Part shown: piece by piece, positions 18,449-27,434 of the stretch
Position numbering within the stretch: the stretch's first letter is position 1
Layout: each line of letters begins with the position of its first letter
Source: CATQHP01 sp965205595
Lineage (GTDB): Bacteria > Acidobacteriota > Terriglobia > Bryobacterales > UBA6623
Assembly: GCA_965205595.1 (NCBI GenBank)
Contig: CBDBHI010000026.1
Coordinates: forward strand, 62,001-126,000
Reading direction: 5' to 3'
Length of the DNA stretch: 64,000 nt
Notes under the pieces: model-generated
Told to the model about the DNA's origin: nothing
The model's database searches: none
What the model saw: the letters and a program-made list of their open reading frames with translations, nothing else
Program-made: the position numbers and the translations under genes

Positions 18449-18832
18449 ATGATCGAACGAGTGACCGCCTCAGGCGCACCCAATCCGCAGGGGCCATATT
18501 CGCACGCCGTAAAGGCCGGCGGCTTTATTTACGTTTCGGGGCAAGCAGCGTTAAACCCATACACAAGTGCATTCGAAATAGGTACCGTGGCCAGCGAAAC
18601 ACGCCGAACGATCGAGAACATCAAGGCGATCTTGGAAGCTGCGGGTGCCTCACTAGCGGATGTCATCAAGTGCTCAGTGTTCTTGTCCGATATCCGCGAC
18701 TTCAAGGCTATGAACGAAGTCTATGCGGAATACTTTGGCGAAGCCAAGCCTGCCAGAACCACCGTCCAGGCGACCCTGCCTGCCGCCGGCTTGAAGGTCG
18801 AAATCGACTGCGTTGCCTATCGTGGCGATTAG
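18449..18832 (+). CDS. ridA: RidA-family reactive intermediate deaminase
   Basis: 127 residues, full length for the Rid/YjgF/UK114 family. It hydrolyses 2-aminoacrylate and related enamines/imines made by PLP enzymes. NPQGPYSHAVKAGGFIYVSG is the family start. The active-site Arg is in PARTTVQATLPAAGLKVEID and the Glu follows. AGGAG stands ahead of the ATG at 18449. Position directly after the DSD1-like PLP enzyme supports the role. Confidence 0.93.
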   Translation: MIERVTASGAPNPQGPYSHAVKAGGFIYVSGQAALNPYTSAFEIGTVASETRRTIENIKAILEAAGASLADVIKCSVFLSDIRDFKAMNEVYAEYFGEAKPARTTVQATLPAAGLKVEIDCVAYRGD

Positions 18833-19002
18833 AATTTTTGCCCGCGGAAATCTTGCGTGCGCTTGGACGCATCGCTACCATAAGAATGGACTCTTGCTAT
18901 TTGGGGAGCACGCTTAAGGGATTTGAAACTTTCGGGGCGTCCAGCGCCAAAAGTTGAAACGGTTTAAGCGAGTCACCCGTCATTCAGAACAAGAGCGCCC
19001 GA

Positions 19003-20298
19003 ATGTCGAACCCCACGATGGAACGCCCGACCAACGAAGCACCAGAGAGCCTTGCTGCGGCCGATCCCGTCGAGATGGGCCCGATGCTGCTCGACTCGAT
19101 CTCGGAGCCCTGGCACACGAGCTTTTTGCGTGAAGTCGGCGAGATGTTCGATCCGCCAAAGTACGCTCCGCTCCCGGTCTACCGAGAGGCCCTTCCAGGC
19201 GAGCTAGATCTTCCCGATGCGAACGTGCCGTCGCTAAGCCGTGGCTGGTGGCTGGGCATCCCAGAATCACTAAGGGCAATGGCGGAGGCTAAGAAGTTAC
19301 CGCCGCTGCCGCAGTATCGCGAGGCGCTCGAGGGAGAGCTCGATCTGCCTCCTCTCAATTTGCAAACGCTGGCACTGCCTTGGTTCCTTGGCATCATCGA
19401 CTTTTTCAAGGTTTCCGCGGAGATTAAGAAGCTTCCGCCGCTTCAGCTCACGTTCGAACCCGTCGCGGTCAAAGAGATCTGGGGCGGATTCAGTTTCCGC
19501 CGCCAAGGTTTGGCTGCGGCGGCGGTTCTGCACTTGTTACTGGTGTTCTCGATCTTCGGTTTTCGAGGCGGCGAGATCGTCGAGGCGCGCTCCAGCTCGG
19601 TGACCTTGTTCGTCCCCGTCGACATCTCGCCATACTTGGCGCAGTTAAACGCACTCAAGGCGCCGGCGGGCGACTCTGGAGGCGGTGGCGGTGGCGGTGC
19701 GCATTCTCCGCTCCCTGCCAGCAAAGGTCGCTTGCCGCGCTTTTCGTTGGAGCCACAGTTGGCTCCTCCTACTCCAATCATTCGCAATGACGACCCCAAA
19801 CTAACGGTTGAGCCAACGGTGAGAGTTCCACCCAACATGAATGTCCCTCAAGTGGACATGTCGGTATTTGGTGATCCCATGGGCGCCAATGGTCCTCCGT
19901 CCGCCGGACCCGGTTCAGGTGGCGGCATTGGCTCTGGGCGTGGAACCGGCGTTGGCTCGGGAACGGGCTCCGGCGTAGGACCTGGTTCCGGCGGCGGAAT
20001 CGGTGGCGGCGTCTTTCGCATCGGCGGTGGCGTCTCAAGCCCGCGCCTACTTCACAAGGTCGAGCCGGAATATTCCGAAGAGGCTCGCAAGGCGAAGTAC
20101 CAAGGCACGGTAATGCTCTCGGTTGAGGTCTGGGAAGACGGCATCGCGCACAACATTCGAATCTTGCGCAGTCTAGGCCTAGGCCTCGATGAGAAGGCCA
20201 TGCACGCGGTCACGCAGTGGCGTTTCGCGCCGGGTAAGAAAGACGGCAAACCAGTTAAGGTCGCCGCTCAGATTCAGGTCAATTTCCGATTGCTATAG
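19003..20298 (+). CDS. TonB-family protein with duplicated N-terminal module
   Basis: 431 residues. Residues about 50-145 hold two copies of a roughly 45-residue unit: LPVYREALPGELDLPD... GWWLGIPESLRAMAEAKK and LPQYREALEGELDLPP... PWFLGIIDFFKVSAEIKK. A membrane helix (LAAAAVLHLLLVFSIFGF, about 166-185) follows, then a glycine-rich linker (GSGGGIGSGRGTGVGSGTGS), and a C-terminal TonB domain (VEPEYSEEARKAKYQGTVML, ending AAQIQVNFRLL). TonB passes proton-motive energy to outer-membrane receptors. The cytoplasmic N-terminus is much longer than in classical TonB and its role is unknown. No ExbB/ExbD nearby. Confidence 0.88.
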   Translation: MSNPTMERPTNEAPESLAAADPVEMGPMLLDSISEPWHTSFLREVGEMFDPPKYAPLPVYREALPGELDLPDANVPSLSRGWWLGIPESLRAMAEAKKLPPLPQYREALEGELDLPPLNLQTLALPWFLGIIDFFKVSAEIKKLPPLQLTFEPVAVKEIWGGFSFRRQGLAAAAVLHLLLVFSIFGFRGGEIVEARSSSVTLFVPVDISPYLAQLNALKAPAGDSGGGGGGGAHSPLPASKGRLPRFSLEPQLAPPTPIIRNDDPKLTVEPTVRVPPNMNVPQVDMSVFGDPMGANGPPSAGPGSGGGIGSGRGTGVGSGTGSGVGPGSGGGIGGGVFRIGGGVSSPRLLHKVEPEYSEEARKAKYQGTVMLSVEVWEDGIAHNIRILRSLGLGLDEKAMHAVTQWRFAPGKKDGKPVKVAAQIQVNFRLL

Positions 20299-20316
20299 CG
20301 GGGCGATTGACCGACG

Positions 20317-20688
20317 CTACTGGGCGCGGTCGGACCGTGTTGTTATCGGCCTCATCGAAACTTCCTTAAACGCGACGCCCGTGCGGAAGCGATTAGCTCC
20401 GGTCTTTTGGCAGTAAACAACTCTGCCCACACTTTTGAGCTCCACAGAGTACGCTTCGTTCACCAGGCGTCCTGTGACCTCGATGCTTTCGCCGATCACG
20501 AATCGTGTTCGGCTTTCCATCCCTAGCCCTTCGTCACTAAAATCGCAAAGTGTGGTCTCGACGACCCGGCGAGTGCCTTTCTCTGAGAAGCTGACCGCCA
20601 GTTTTTGGCAGCCGAACACCTCTGATCGAGGTGATCGTCTCCTATCCGCATAGTCCGGGGGGCTATGGAGTTGAGGGGTTTTCTCCAT
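20317..20688 (-). CDS. PilZ domain protein
   Basis: 123 residues, essentially a single PilZ domain. The c-di-GMP-binding elements are partly visible: DRRRSPRSE near the N-terminus (RxxxR) and DFSDEGLGME (in place of D/NxSxxG). FRTGVAFKEV ends the barrel. PilZ proteins read c-di-GMP, and an HD-GYP protein is encoded at 28.8 kb. It converges with the TonB gene (18 bp apart). Confidence 0.85.
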   Translation of the reverse strand: MEKTPQLHSPPDYADRRRSPRSEVFGCQKLAVSFSEKGTRRVVETTLCDFSDEGLGMESRTRFVIGESIEVTGRLVNEAYSVELKSVGRVVYCQKTGANRFRTGVAFKEVSMRPITTRSDRAQ

Positions 20689-20818
20689 CAGAATTTATGT
20701 CGGACTTCTAGCCACTACTATGCGCCGGATAGCGCGATGCATACACGCTGCGGAGAACCTAGGTTATTCCGCTACTTCTACCTAGTACCAGCGGCGCACC
20801 GTCGGTAATTTCGCCCTC

Positions 20819-22249
20819 TTATAGACGAGCATTCGCCGGCTGAATACCGCTCCGCGAAAAAAACGGGTAGCCGTCAAATTTCGCTTCCGCGCCGCTTGCT
20901 CGCGGGTCGCCGGTCCTCTTCAAATGAGCGTCCAGGCGGGCTCGCAAGTCAGCCTTTACGGGATCGTAGGTGTCTTGGCCCGCTAAGTTGGCGAGTTGGC
21001 CGGCAAACGCCATGTCGTAAAGCTCCTCTCCCGGACGCTTCCCAAAGGCCATTTCGAAGTACCGGTTGACGCCCGCTGAGTCGCGATTGTCAATTAGATA
21101 TCGTTTCGACGGCGAGTCGTCGATTTCAGCAAAGCTTGGAGCCTCGCCGGCCGGCCCCCGCTCGGGCTCGTAGTTGCGGATGTAGAGATGCTCGTAGGTG
21201 CGGATCGCCCGCATCGGGTAACCGACGCCGCCGGCGCGTCGGATTGTGTGACGCTCGCGCATCACAACGACGTGGTCGCGAGATTTATCCACTCGGCCCG
21301 CCGCGTTCGAGGTTAGCGTCGAGAGCAAGCTCTTGCCCGTCATCTGCGTCGATCTCTCGACCCCTGCAGCCTCGAGGATCGTCGGCGCGAAATCGGCAAA
21401 ACTCATGAAATCGTCGACCACGCGGCCACCGGGTACGCGTTCGGGCCAACGAATCGCAAGTGGCATGCGAGCACCATAATCGTACAAATTCGCCTTCGCC
21501 CGAGGAAATGGCATGCCGTTGTCACTGGTGACGATCACGAGTGTGTTGTCGAGCTCTCCCGCGTGTTCAAGTCGTTTTAGGATGGCGCCCAACTCGCGAT
21601 CAAAACGCTCAATCTCGAAAAAGTAGTCGAGGATATCGGATCGAACTTCGGGAACGTCCGGCAAGAAATCTGGGACCCTGACGTCGTCGATATTCATCCC
21701 CGCTCGCAATCCCGATCCCTTCTCGTAGACGCGATGGGGGTCTTGACTGCCAAACCAAAAACAGAACGGCCGATCGCTCTGGCGCTGACGAAAGAAGGTT
21801 CCAAAGTCATCGAACCGATCGCCCGCCGGATTGCGGCTTCGACCTCCTGCGGTGTCGATACCCGGACCCCAGCCCTTTCGAGTGAATCCGAGCTCGTAGC
21901 CGGCGGCCTCAAGCATGTTCGGATACACGTCAAACTTCGATCGTAGAGTGCTCCAAAGATTGCCCGCCTCTTCCAACCGGTAAGGCTCTTGGCCGGTCAA
22001 AATTGCGCTGCGCGACGGCGTGCATGAGGGCGAGCAGCAGTACGCCTGGCTGAAGCGGACGCCCTCCGCCGCGACGCGATCGAAGTTTGGCGTGCGCACA
22101 ACGGGGTCTCCCGACGCTGCGGTATGAGCAAACGACTGGTCGTCAGAAATCGCGAATAGTATGTTCGGGCGGTCCCGTCCGGCAGCGAGGGCCGGCGCTA
22201 CACTAAGAGCCGCGCCTGTCGTAAAGAATTGGCGTCGGGTCGTACGCAT
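20819..22249 (-). CDS. Tat-exported sulfatase (type I), second copy
   Basis: 476 residues. TTRRQFFTTGAALSVAPALA is a Tat signal. NILFAISDDQSF holds the metal Asp pair and CTPSR (C76-R80, in CCSPSCTPSRSAILTGQEPY) the formylglycine cysteine. VIVTSDNGMPFPRAKANLYD is the usual C-terminal active-site block of sulfatases. It differs clearly from the sulfatase at 11991 and is probably a different substrate type. The 5' end overlaps or abuts the divergent SGNH-TPR gene, so both promoters must lie within one another's coding sequence. Confidence 0.93.
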   Translation of the reverse strand: MRTTRRQFFTTGAALSVAPALAAGRDRPNILFAISDDQSFAHTAASGDPVVRTPNFDRVAAEGVRFSQAYCCSPSCTPSRSAILTGQEPYRLEEAGNLWSTLRSKFDVYPNMLEAAGYELGFTRKGWGPGIDTAGGRSRNPAGDRFDDFGTFFRQRQSDRPFCFWFGSQDPHRVYEKGSGLRAGMNIDDVRVPDFLPDVPEVRSDILDYFFEIERFDRELGAILKRLEHAGELDNTLVIVTSDNGMPFPRAKANLYDYGARMPLAIRWPERVPGGRVVDDFMSFADFAPTILEAAGVERSTQMTGKSLLSTLTSNAAGRVDKSRDHVVVMRERHTIRRAGGVGYPMRAIRTYEHLYIRNYEPERGPAGEAPSFAEIDDSPSKRYLIDNRDSAGVNRYFEMAFGKRPGEELYDMAFAGQLANLAGQDTYDPVKADLRARLDAHLKRTGDPRASGAEAKFDGYPFFSRSGIQPANARL

Positions 22250-22285
22250 GACTCAGCTTCCCATACGCTGGGAATCAAGCTTTTT

Positions 22286-24520
22286 GTGAAGAAGTCGCCG
22301 CAACTCAGCGGAATCAAGCGGGCAGCTTTTGCACTGTTAGCGGTCGCCGGTTTCTTTGTTTGCCTCGAACTCGGCCTAGCCGCGTTGGGGGTTCGTACCG
22401 CCGCCGGCGGCAGCGACCCGTTCGTCGGATTCTCTGCATACTTGCCGCTGTTTGTCGAACAAGGCGGCGAGCGAGTTACGGCCGAAAACAAGCACGGCTG
22501 GTTCAACCGGCAACGCTTTGTTGATCCCAAACCTGCAAACACCTATCGCATTTTCAGCGTTGGCGGCTCGACAACTCACGGCCGCCCCTACGACGATCGT
22601 GCCTCGTTTAGTGGTTGGCTGCGAACGTATCTTGCCGCTGCCGATTCCAGTCGGAAGTGGGAAGTTATCAACGCCGGGGGCGTGAGCTATGCGAGTTACC
22701 GCGCTGCCGCCCTGATGGAAGAGCTCGTCGACTACCAACCAGACATGTTTGTGATCTACACCGGTCACAACGAGTTTCTGGAGCGAAGGACCTACGAAGG
22801 CTTTTTCGAGGCCGGTGAGACCGTCTCGGCCGCCGCGGGCTTGCTCAGCCACACGCGCACATACTCGGCCGGTCGGCAACTCCTATCCCGCTTTCGCCAG
22901 AAAACCGCAAAACCGACTGAACTCGCTTCGGAAGTCGACACAATCTTGGCGAATTCAGTCGGGCCCTCGGACTATCACCGCGACGATGATTTCCGCCGCG
23001 GAGTCATTAGCCATTTCCGATTCAATCTCACCCGGATGATTCAAATTGCCGAGGCTGGCGGCGCCGACGTGGTGCTGGTAACGCCCGCCTCAAATTTGGA
23101 AGACTGCAGTCCATTCAAAAGCGAGCTGAGCGATGGCCTCACTGCCACTGAGGCCGACCGCATCGCCGGCCTACTGCGGGCGTCCGCCGCAACAGACTCG
23201 CCTGATGAAAAGCTGCAGTTCGTTGACGAAGCGCTGCGCATCGACCCTCGGCATCCCCAGTCGCATTACCTACGGGGCAGGGCACTACTCTCGCTCAATC
23301 GGATTCGTGAAGCTGACGCGGCCTTTCGCCGTGCTCGTGACGAAGATGTCTGCCCATTGCGGGCGACATCCGAAATAGTCGACACAGTTAGAGAGGTTTC
23401 TGCCGAGCACAACGTCCCCCTCGTAGACTTCGAGCGCATGGTGAACGATCAAGCGATGGCCTCGCGCGGAACCCCAATTCCCGGGAACGAACAGTTTGTG
23501 GACCATGTCCACCTAGATATCGACGGTTACGGCAGACTGGGGCTTGCTCTTCTCGAGGCGCTTACGCAGCAAGGCGTCGTTGACCCCGGCCGCAATTGGG
23601 ATTCCGCCGCCATCGACGCTGTCCGCACCAACGTGCTGTCGACGATCGACCATCGCGCCCACGGGGTCGCCCTGAGAAATCTTGCACGCGTATATTCGTG
23701 GGCGGGCAAGCCGGAGGAGGCCAGCCGGATAGCCGAGCAAGCACTCGCCGTGCTCGGGAGTGACTCCGAAGCGTTCGACATCATCGGGCGCGGGTTTGCG
23801 GCTCAAGGCAATCGTGAAGCCGCGATCAAGTCGTTTATGCACGCGATTGAGGCGAACCCTAACGTCGCGCAGTCTCACGAAAGCCTGGGGAGCGAGCTAC
23901 TCGCGGTCGGCCGCGTCGACGAGGCGATTGCGCAGTTTGAAGAGGCGATCCGCCTCGAGCCGAGCGCCGCGGTGGCGCACAGCAATCTTGGCCTCGCGTT
24001 GGCCTCTAAGGGTCAAACCGTGACGGCTCTAAATCACTATGGCGAGGCTTTGCGGCTACGCCCCGACTCCGCTGAAGCGCATAGCAATTTCGGCGTCGAA
24101 CTCAGTGCGCAAGGTCGCCTCGAAGATGCTGTTAGAAGTTTCGAGCAAGCGATCGCTCTGCGGCCGCGGTACATTGACGCCTACAACAATCTGGGCTTCA
24201 CGTTAAGTTCGCTGGGGCAGTATGAAAAGGCCAGTGAGATTTTCCAGAAAGCGCTCTCCATCGCTCCGAATAATCCACACCTCAACTACAACTACGGCAT
24301 CGCTCTACAGATGCTCGGCGACAGCGCCAACGCGGCCAAGCACTATCGCTCGGCTCTGAAATCGCAGCCGGACTACGCCGAAGCCCACTACAACCTCGGG
24401 ATTCTACTCGTCGCCGGCGGCAACGACGCCGACGGTTTGACGCACTTGCGTAAGGCGCTCAATCTCAATCCGTCGCTTGCTGACGGCAACCAGCAGGTCC
24501 GTGCGATACTCGGCCCTTAG
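22286..24520 (+). CDS. SGNH hydrolase-like / TPR membrane protein
   Basis: About 744 residues from GTG at 22286; a TTG at 22229 would overlap the divergent sulfatase gene. One membrane helix (AAFALLAVAGFFVCLELGLA). An SGNH-like domain follows: FSVGGSTTHGRPYDD (block I), INAGGVSYASYR (block II), YTGHNEFLERR (block III), and the distant VDHVHLDIDGYGRLGLAL (DxxH block). A TPR-like pair (about residues 300-350) sits between blocks III and V. The C-terminal 280 residues are six or seven further TPRs (e.g. VDEAIAQFEEAIRLEPSAAV). SGNH enzymes are esterases or acetyltransferases, so a glycan O-acyl role is possible. Confidence 0.82.
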   Translation: MKKSPQLSGIKRAAFALLAVAGFFVCLELGLAALGVRTAAGGSDPFVGFSAYLPLFVEQGGERVTAENKHGWFNRQRFVDPKPANTYRIFSVGGSTTHGRPYDDRASFSGWLRTYLAAADSSRKWEVINAGGVSYASYRAAALMEELVDYQPDMFVIYTGHNEFLERRTYEGFFEAGETVSAAAGLLSHTRTYSAGRQLLSRFRQKTAKPTELASEVDTILANSVGPSDYHRDDDFRRGVISHFRFNLTRMIQIAEAGGADVVLVTPASNLEDCSPFKSELSDGLTATEADRIAGLLRASAATDSPDEKLQFVDEALRIDPRHPQSHYLRGRALLSLNRIREADAAFRRARDEDVCPLRATSEIVDTVREVSAEHNVPLVDFERMVNDQAMASRGTPIPGNEQFVDHVHLDIDGYGRLGLALLEALTQQGVVDPGRNWDSAAIDAVRTNVLSTIDHRAHGVALRNLARVYSWAGKPEEASRIAEQALAVLGSDSEAFDIIGRGFAAQGNREAAIKSFMHAIEANPNVAQSHESLGSELLAVGRVDEAIAQFEEAIRLEPSAAVAHSNLGLALASKGQTVTALNHYGEALRLRPDSAEAHSNFGVELSAQGRLEDAVRSFEQAIALRPRYIDAYNNLGFTLSSLGQYEKASEIFQKALSIAPNNPHLNYNYGIALQMLGDSANAAKHYRSALKSQPDYAEAHYNLGILLVAGGNDADGLTHLRKALNLNPSLADGNQQVRAILGP

Positions 24521-24521
24521 A

Positions 24522-25928
24522 ATGGATTCGGTTAGCTTTCAATCCGCCACCGAACTGGGCCGCCTCTATCGATCGGGCGAACTCTCCCCCGTCGATGTCG
24601 TCCGTGAGATGCTCGCCAGAATCGAGCGCATCGACCCAACCATCAACTCGTATCTGACCGTGACCGCGGAGCTTGCTCTGGAGCAGGCGAGCCGTGCCGA
24701 AGTTGAGATACGCGCCGGTAATATTCGCGGGCCGCTGCACGGAATTCCCTACGCCGCAAAAGATTTGCTTTTCACGAAGGACATTCGCACAACAGTCGGC
24801 TCGAAGATCTTCGACGACTTTGTCCCCGACTATGACGCCACCGTCATTGAGAAGCTCAACGAAGCCGGCGCCGTAATGATTGGGAAGGCCGGCCTACACG
24901 AGTGGGCCTACGGTGTGACCAGCAGCAACCCGCACTTTGGGCCGGTGCGAAACCCGTGGGATACCGATCGCGTTCCAGGTGGATCGAGTGGCGGCTCCAC
25001 CGCCGCGCTGGCAGCCGGACTGTGTAGCTTTTCGCTGGGTTCCGACACTGGTGGCTCGATTCGTATCCCCGCATCACTGTGTAGCCTTACGGGCCTCAAA
25101 CCGACGTTCGGCAGGGTCAGTCGCCACGGCGTATTTCCGCTGGGCCACACGCTCGACACCATTGGGCCGTTTGGTCGAACCGTCGAAGATGCGGCGCGTG
25201 TCTATGAGGCAATTGCGGGACACGATGGCAACGACCACAGCTCGCTCAATCGTCCGCTTTCAGCTCACGTCTTTTTTAACGAGCCGAGCCTAGTGGGCAA
25301 GCGCATCGGTGTTCCCCGCAATTTTTACTTCGACGGACTCGCTCCGGGCGTCGAGTCTGGCTGCCGCGGCGCAATCGCGGCACTCGCTGATCTGGGCGCC
25401 GAGATCGTCGAGATCGAAGCGCCTGACATCGAGCCTTACAACACGTTGCACCGCCTGATCCTGCTCGCGGAAGCCTCGTCGGTTCACCAGAAACGGCTGC
25501 GCGAGCGGCGCGAAGATTTTGGCGACGACGTCGGGATGTTGCTTGATCAAGGTCTGTTCGTAACGGCGACGGACTATCTCAACGCCCAACGTAAGCGTCG
25601 CAAAATCTGCCAAGAGTTCAATCAACTACTTGAGAACGTGGACCTGATCGCGACGCCGGCAATCCCAATCACGGCGGCAAAAATCGGTCAACTCGAAATT
25701 GAAGTGCAGGGCAAAACGGAGAACGTGCGCCTTGCGATGACACGCAACATCCGCGCGCTAAACCTGACGGGCCTACCGCTAATGTCCGTGCCCTGCGGAT
25801 TCGATCCCAACGGCCTTCCAATCGGCCTACAGCTCATCGCACCGCTCTTCGACGAGGCAGCACTGCTCGACGTGGGCCACGCGTTTCAACTAGCGACGGA
25901 GTGGCACAAGTCTACGCCACCCACTTGA
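24522..25928 (+). CDS. Amidase-signature enzyme
   Basis: 468 residues. The Ser-cisSer-Lys triad is complete: K80 (AAKDLL), S155 (PGGSSGGST) and S179 (GSDTGGSIRIPA). The spacing equals that of GatA, but no gatB/gatC is beside it, so it could be a general amidase or allophanate-type hydrolase. ATG at 24522 lies one base after the stop of the SGNH-TPR gene, so they probably form an operon. Confidence 0.92.
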   Translation: MDSVSFQSATELGRLYRSGELSPVDVVREMLARIERIDPTINSYLTVTAELALEQASRAEVEIRAGNIRGPLHGIPYAAKDLLFTKDIRTTVGSKIFDDFVPDYDATVIEKLNEAGAVMIGKAGLHEWAYGVTSSNPHFGPVRNPWDTDRVPGGSSGGSTAALAAGLCSFSLGSDTGGSIRIPASLCSLTGLKPTFGRVSRHGVFPLGHTLDTIGPFGRTVEDAARVYEAIAGHDGNDHSSLNRPLSAHVFFNEPSLVGKRIGVPRNFYFDGLAPGVESGCRGAIAALADLGAEIVEIEAPDIEPYNTLHRLILLAEASSVHQKRLRERREDFGDDVGMLLDQGLFVTATDYLNAQRKRRKICQEFNQLLENVDLIATPAIPITAAKIGQLEIEVQGKTENVRLAMTRNIRALNLTGLPLMSVPCGFDPNGLPIGLQLIAPLFDEAALLDVGHAFQLATEWHKSTPPT

Positions 25929-26072
25929 GAATAATCGGGCGGGGACTGGCACAAGCGATCTCGTAATCTCTCCACATTGACGAACACTCGTGTTGCCTGC
26001 CCCTACCAAGCTAGCGTCCTGTCTCTAAACTTCGAGTAACGCCAAAGAGCAGTTTGTTACAGCCACCCCGGA

Positions 26073-26606
26073 CTACGCAGCGACGAGCTTGCGCTCAACC
26101 AAGTAGTTCCAAATCTTGTCGGCGGCTTCTTCAGCCGTGCACTCGCTTGAGTTGAAGGTTACTTCAGCGTTTTCCGGCGCTTCGTACGGATCCGACACGC
26201 CTGTGAAGTTCTTGATCTCCCCAGCGATCGCCTTTTTGTAGAGGCCCTTGGGGTCACGCTCGACCAGTGTGTCGAGCGGGCACTCGACGTAGACTTCGAC
26301 GAAGTTTTCCGCGGCCCCGCGCACCTCGTCACGGATCTCCGCATAGGGAGAGATTGCAGCGGCGATCGCGACCACGCCATTGCGTGAGAGAAGATTGCAG
26401 ACAAAGCCGATGCGGCGAATGTTTGCATCGCGGTCTTCTTTGCTAAAACCCAATCCCTTCGATAGATTGGTGCGCACGACGTCACCATCGAGTACTTCAA
26501 CCTTCGCGCCGCCGTTCTTGAGGCGATCGACGAGAATATTCGCGACGGTCGATTTGCCCGAGCCCGAGAGTCCGGTAAACCAGAGAGTAATTCCTTTATG
26601 TTCCAT
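26073..26606 (-). CDS. cysC: Adenylylsulfate kinase
   Basis: 177 residues, standard length. GLSGSGKST is the Walker A loop. LDGDVVRTNLSKGLGFSKED and NIRRIGFVCNLLSRNGVVAI are the APS-kinase signatures, and SPYAEIRDEVR the Walker B-side block. It phosphorylates APS to PAPS. Third gene of the sat-cysH-cysC operon, 42 bp after cysH. Because the reductase upstream looks APS-type, the PAPS made here may serve sulfotransferases more than reduction. Confidence 0.96.
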   Translation of the reverse strand: MEHKGITLWFTGLSGSGKSTVANILVDRLKNGGAKVEVLDGDVVRTNLSKGLGFSKEDRDANIRRIGFVCNLLSRNGVVAIAAAISPYAEIRDEVRGAAENFVEVYVECPLDTLVERDPKGLYKKAIAGEIKNFTGVSDPYEAPENAEVTFNSSECTAEEAADKIWNYLVERKLVAA

Positions 26607-26648
26607 AGCTTCTTTCGTTTCTGAGTTGAGCCGCGCGTTTGTCGGCGG

Positions 26649-27434
26649 TTATTTCACAAGATAGGGGCGCCGGGTCGGTAGGACTTCGTCCAACAGCACG
26701 TCGAAGTCTCGGCGCACATCGCCCTTCGGCGAGACGTGCATGCCGCACTCCTTGTCGGACTCTTCTTCCCACCACCAGCGCCCGGCACGGGGGTGTTCAC
26801 CCGGCTCGATCGCGCGAGTGCAGGGCGCACAGCCGATGCTGGGGAAGCCTTTTGCGTACAGGCCGTGTTGCGGCACATCATTACGTTTTATGTAGTCCGA
26901 TACTTGCTCTTCGGTCCACGCCGCCAACGGCGCGAGCTTGACGATGCCGCCGTGCTGTTCGTCGATCGAAACCCGTTCGATCTGCTCGCGGCTGTTGCTT
27001 TGGTTGCGGCGCAACCCTACCACCCAGGCCTCGAGCGATGCGAGTTTACGCTTCAGCGGGCGAACCTTGCGGATTTCGCAACAGAGCTTGCGCTTCGACG
27101 GATTATCGAAGAATAGATTCGGACCGTGGCTCGTAAGCATCGAAGTTAGCTCACTGCTATCGGGCGTCACCATCTCGATAACGATTCCATAGCGGCTACG
27201 GACTTTTTCGACGAGTTCGTACGTCTCTTCGTGAAGTCTACCCGTGTCGAGGCTAAACACCTGGACTTTGCCCGCCGTGAGGCAGGCCGCCATGTCGAGA
27301 ATGACCGTCCCCGTGGCCTGAAAACTCGTACAGATCGCAAGCCCACTACCGAATTCTCCAATACCCCAGCGCAACACGTCCTCGGCGGACGCGTTCGCTT
27401 TGGGCCAGGTGAACTTGGCGCGGGCAGAGCTCAT
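26649..27434 (-). CDS. cysH: APS reductase (assimilatory, 4Fe-4S type)
   Basis: 261 residues. FSLDTGRLHEETYELVEKV is the PP-loop family block. The pair KLCCEIRK and GCAPCTR provides the CC...CxxC cysteines that bind a 4Fe-4S cluster; that cluster marks APS reductases and is absent from the E. coli-type PAPS reductase. ECGMH holds the catalytic Cys. It reduces APS to sulfite with thioredoxin. Its ATG overlaps the sat stop (ATGA), so the two are coupled. No sulfite reductase is in the window. Confidence 0.93.
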   Translation of the reverse strand: MSSARAKFTWPKANASAEDVLRWGIGEFGSGLAICTSFQATGTVILDMAACLTAGKVQVFSLDTGRLHEETYELVEKVRSRYGIVIEMVTPDSSELTSMLTSHGPNLFFDNPSKRKLCCEIRKVRPLKRKLASLEAWVVGLRRNQSNSREQIERVSIDEQHGGIVKLAPLAAWTEEQVSDYIKRNDVPQHGLYAKGFPSIGCAPCTRAIEPGEHPRAGRWWWEEESDKECGMHVSPKGDVRRDFDVLLDEVLPTRRPYLVK

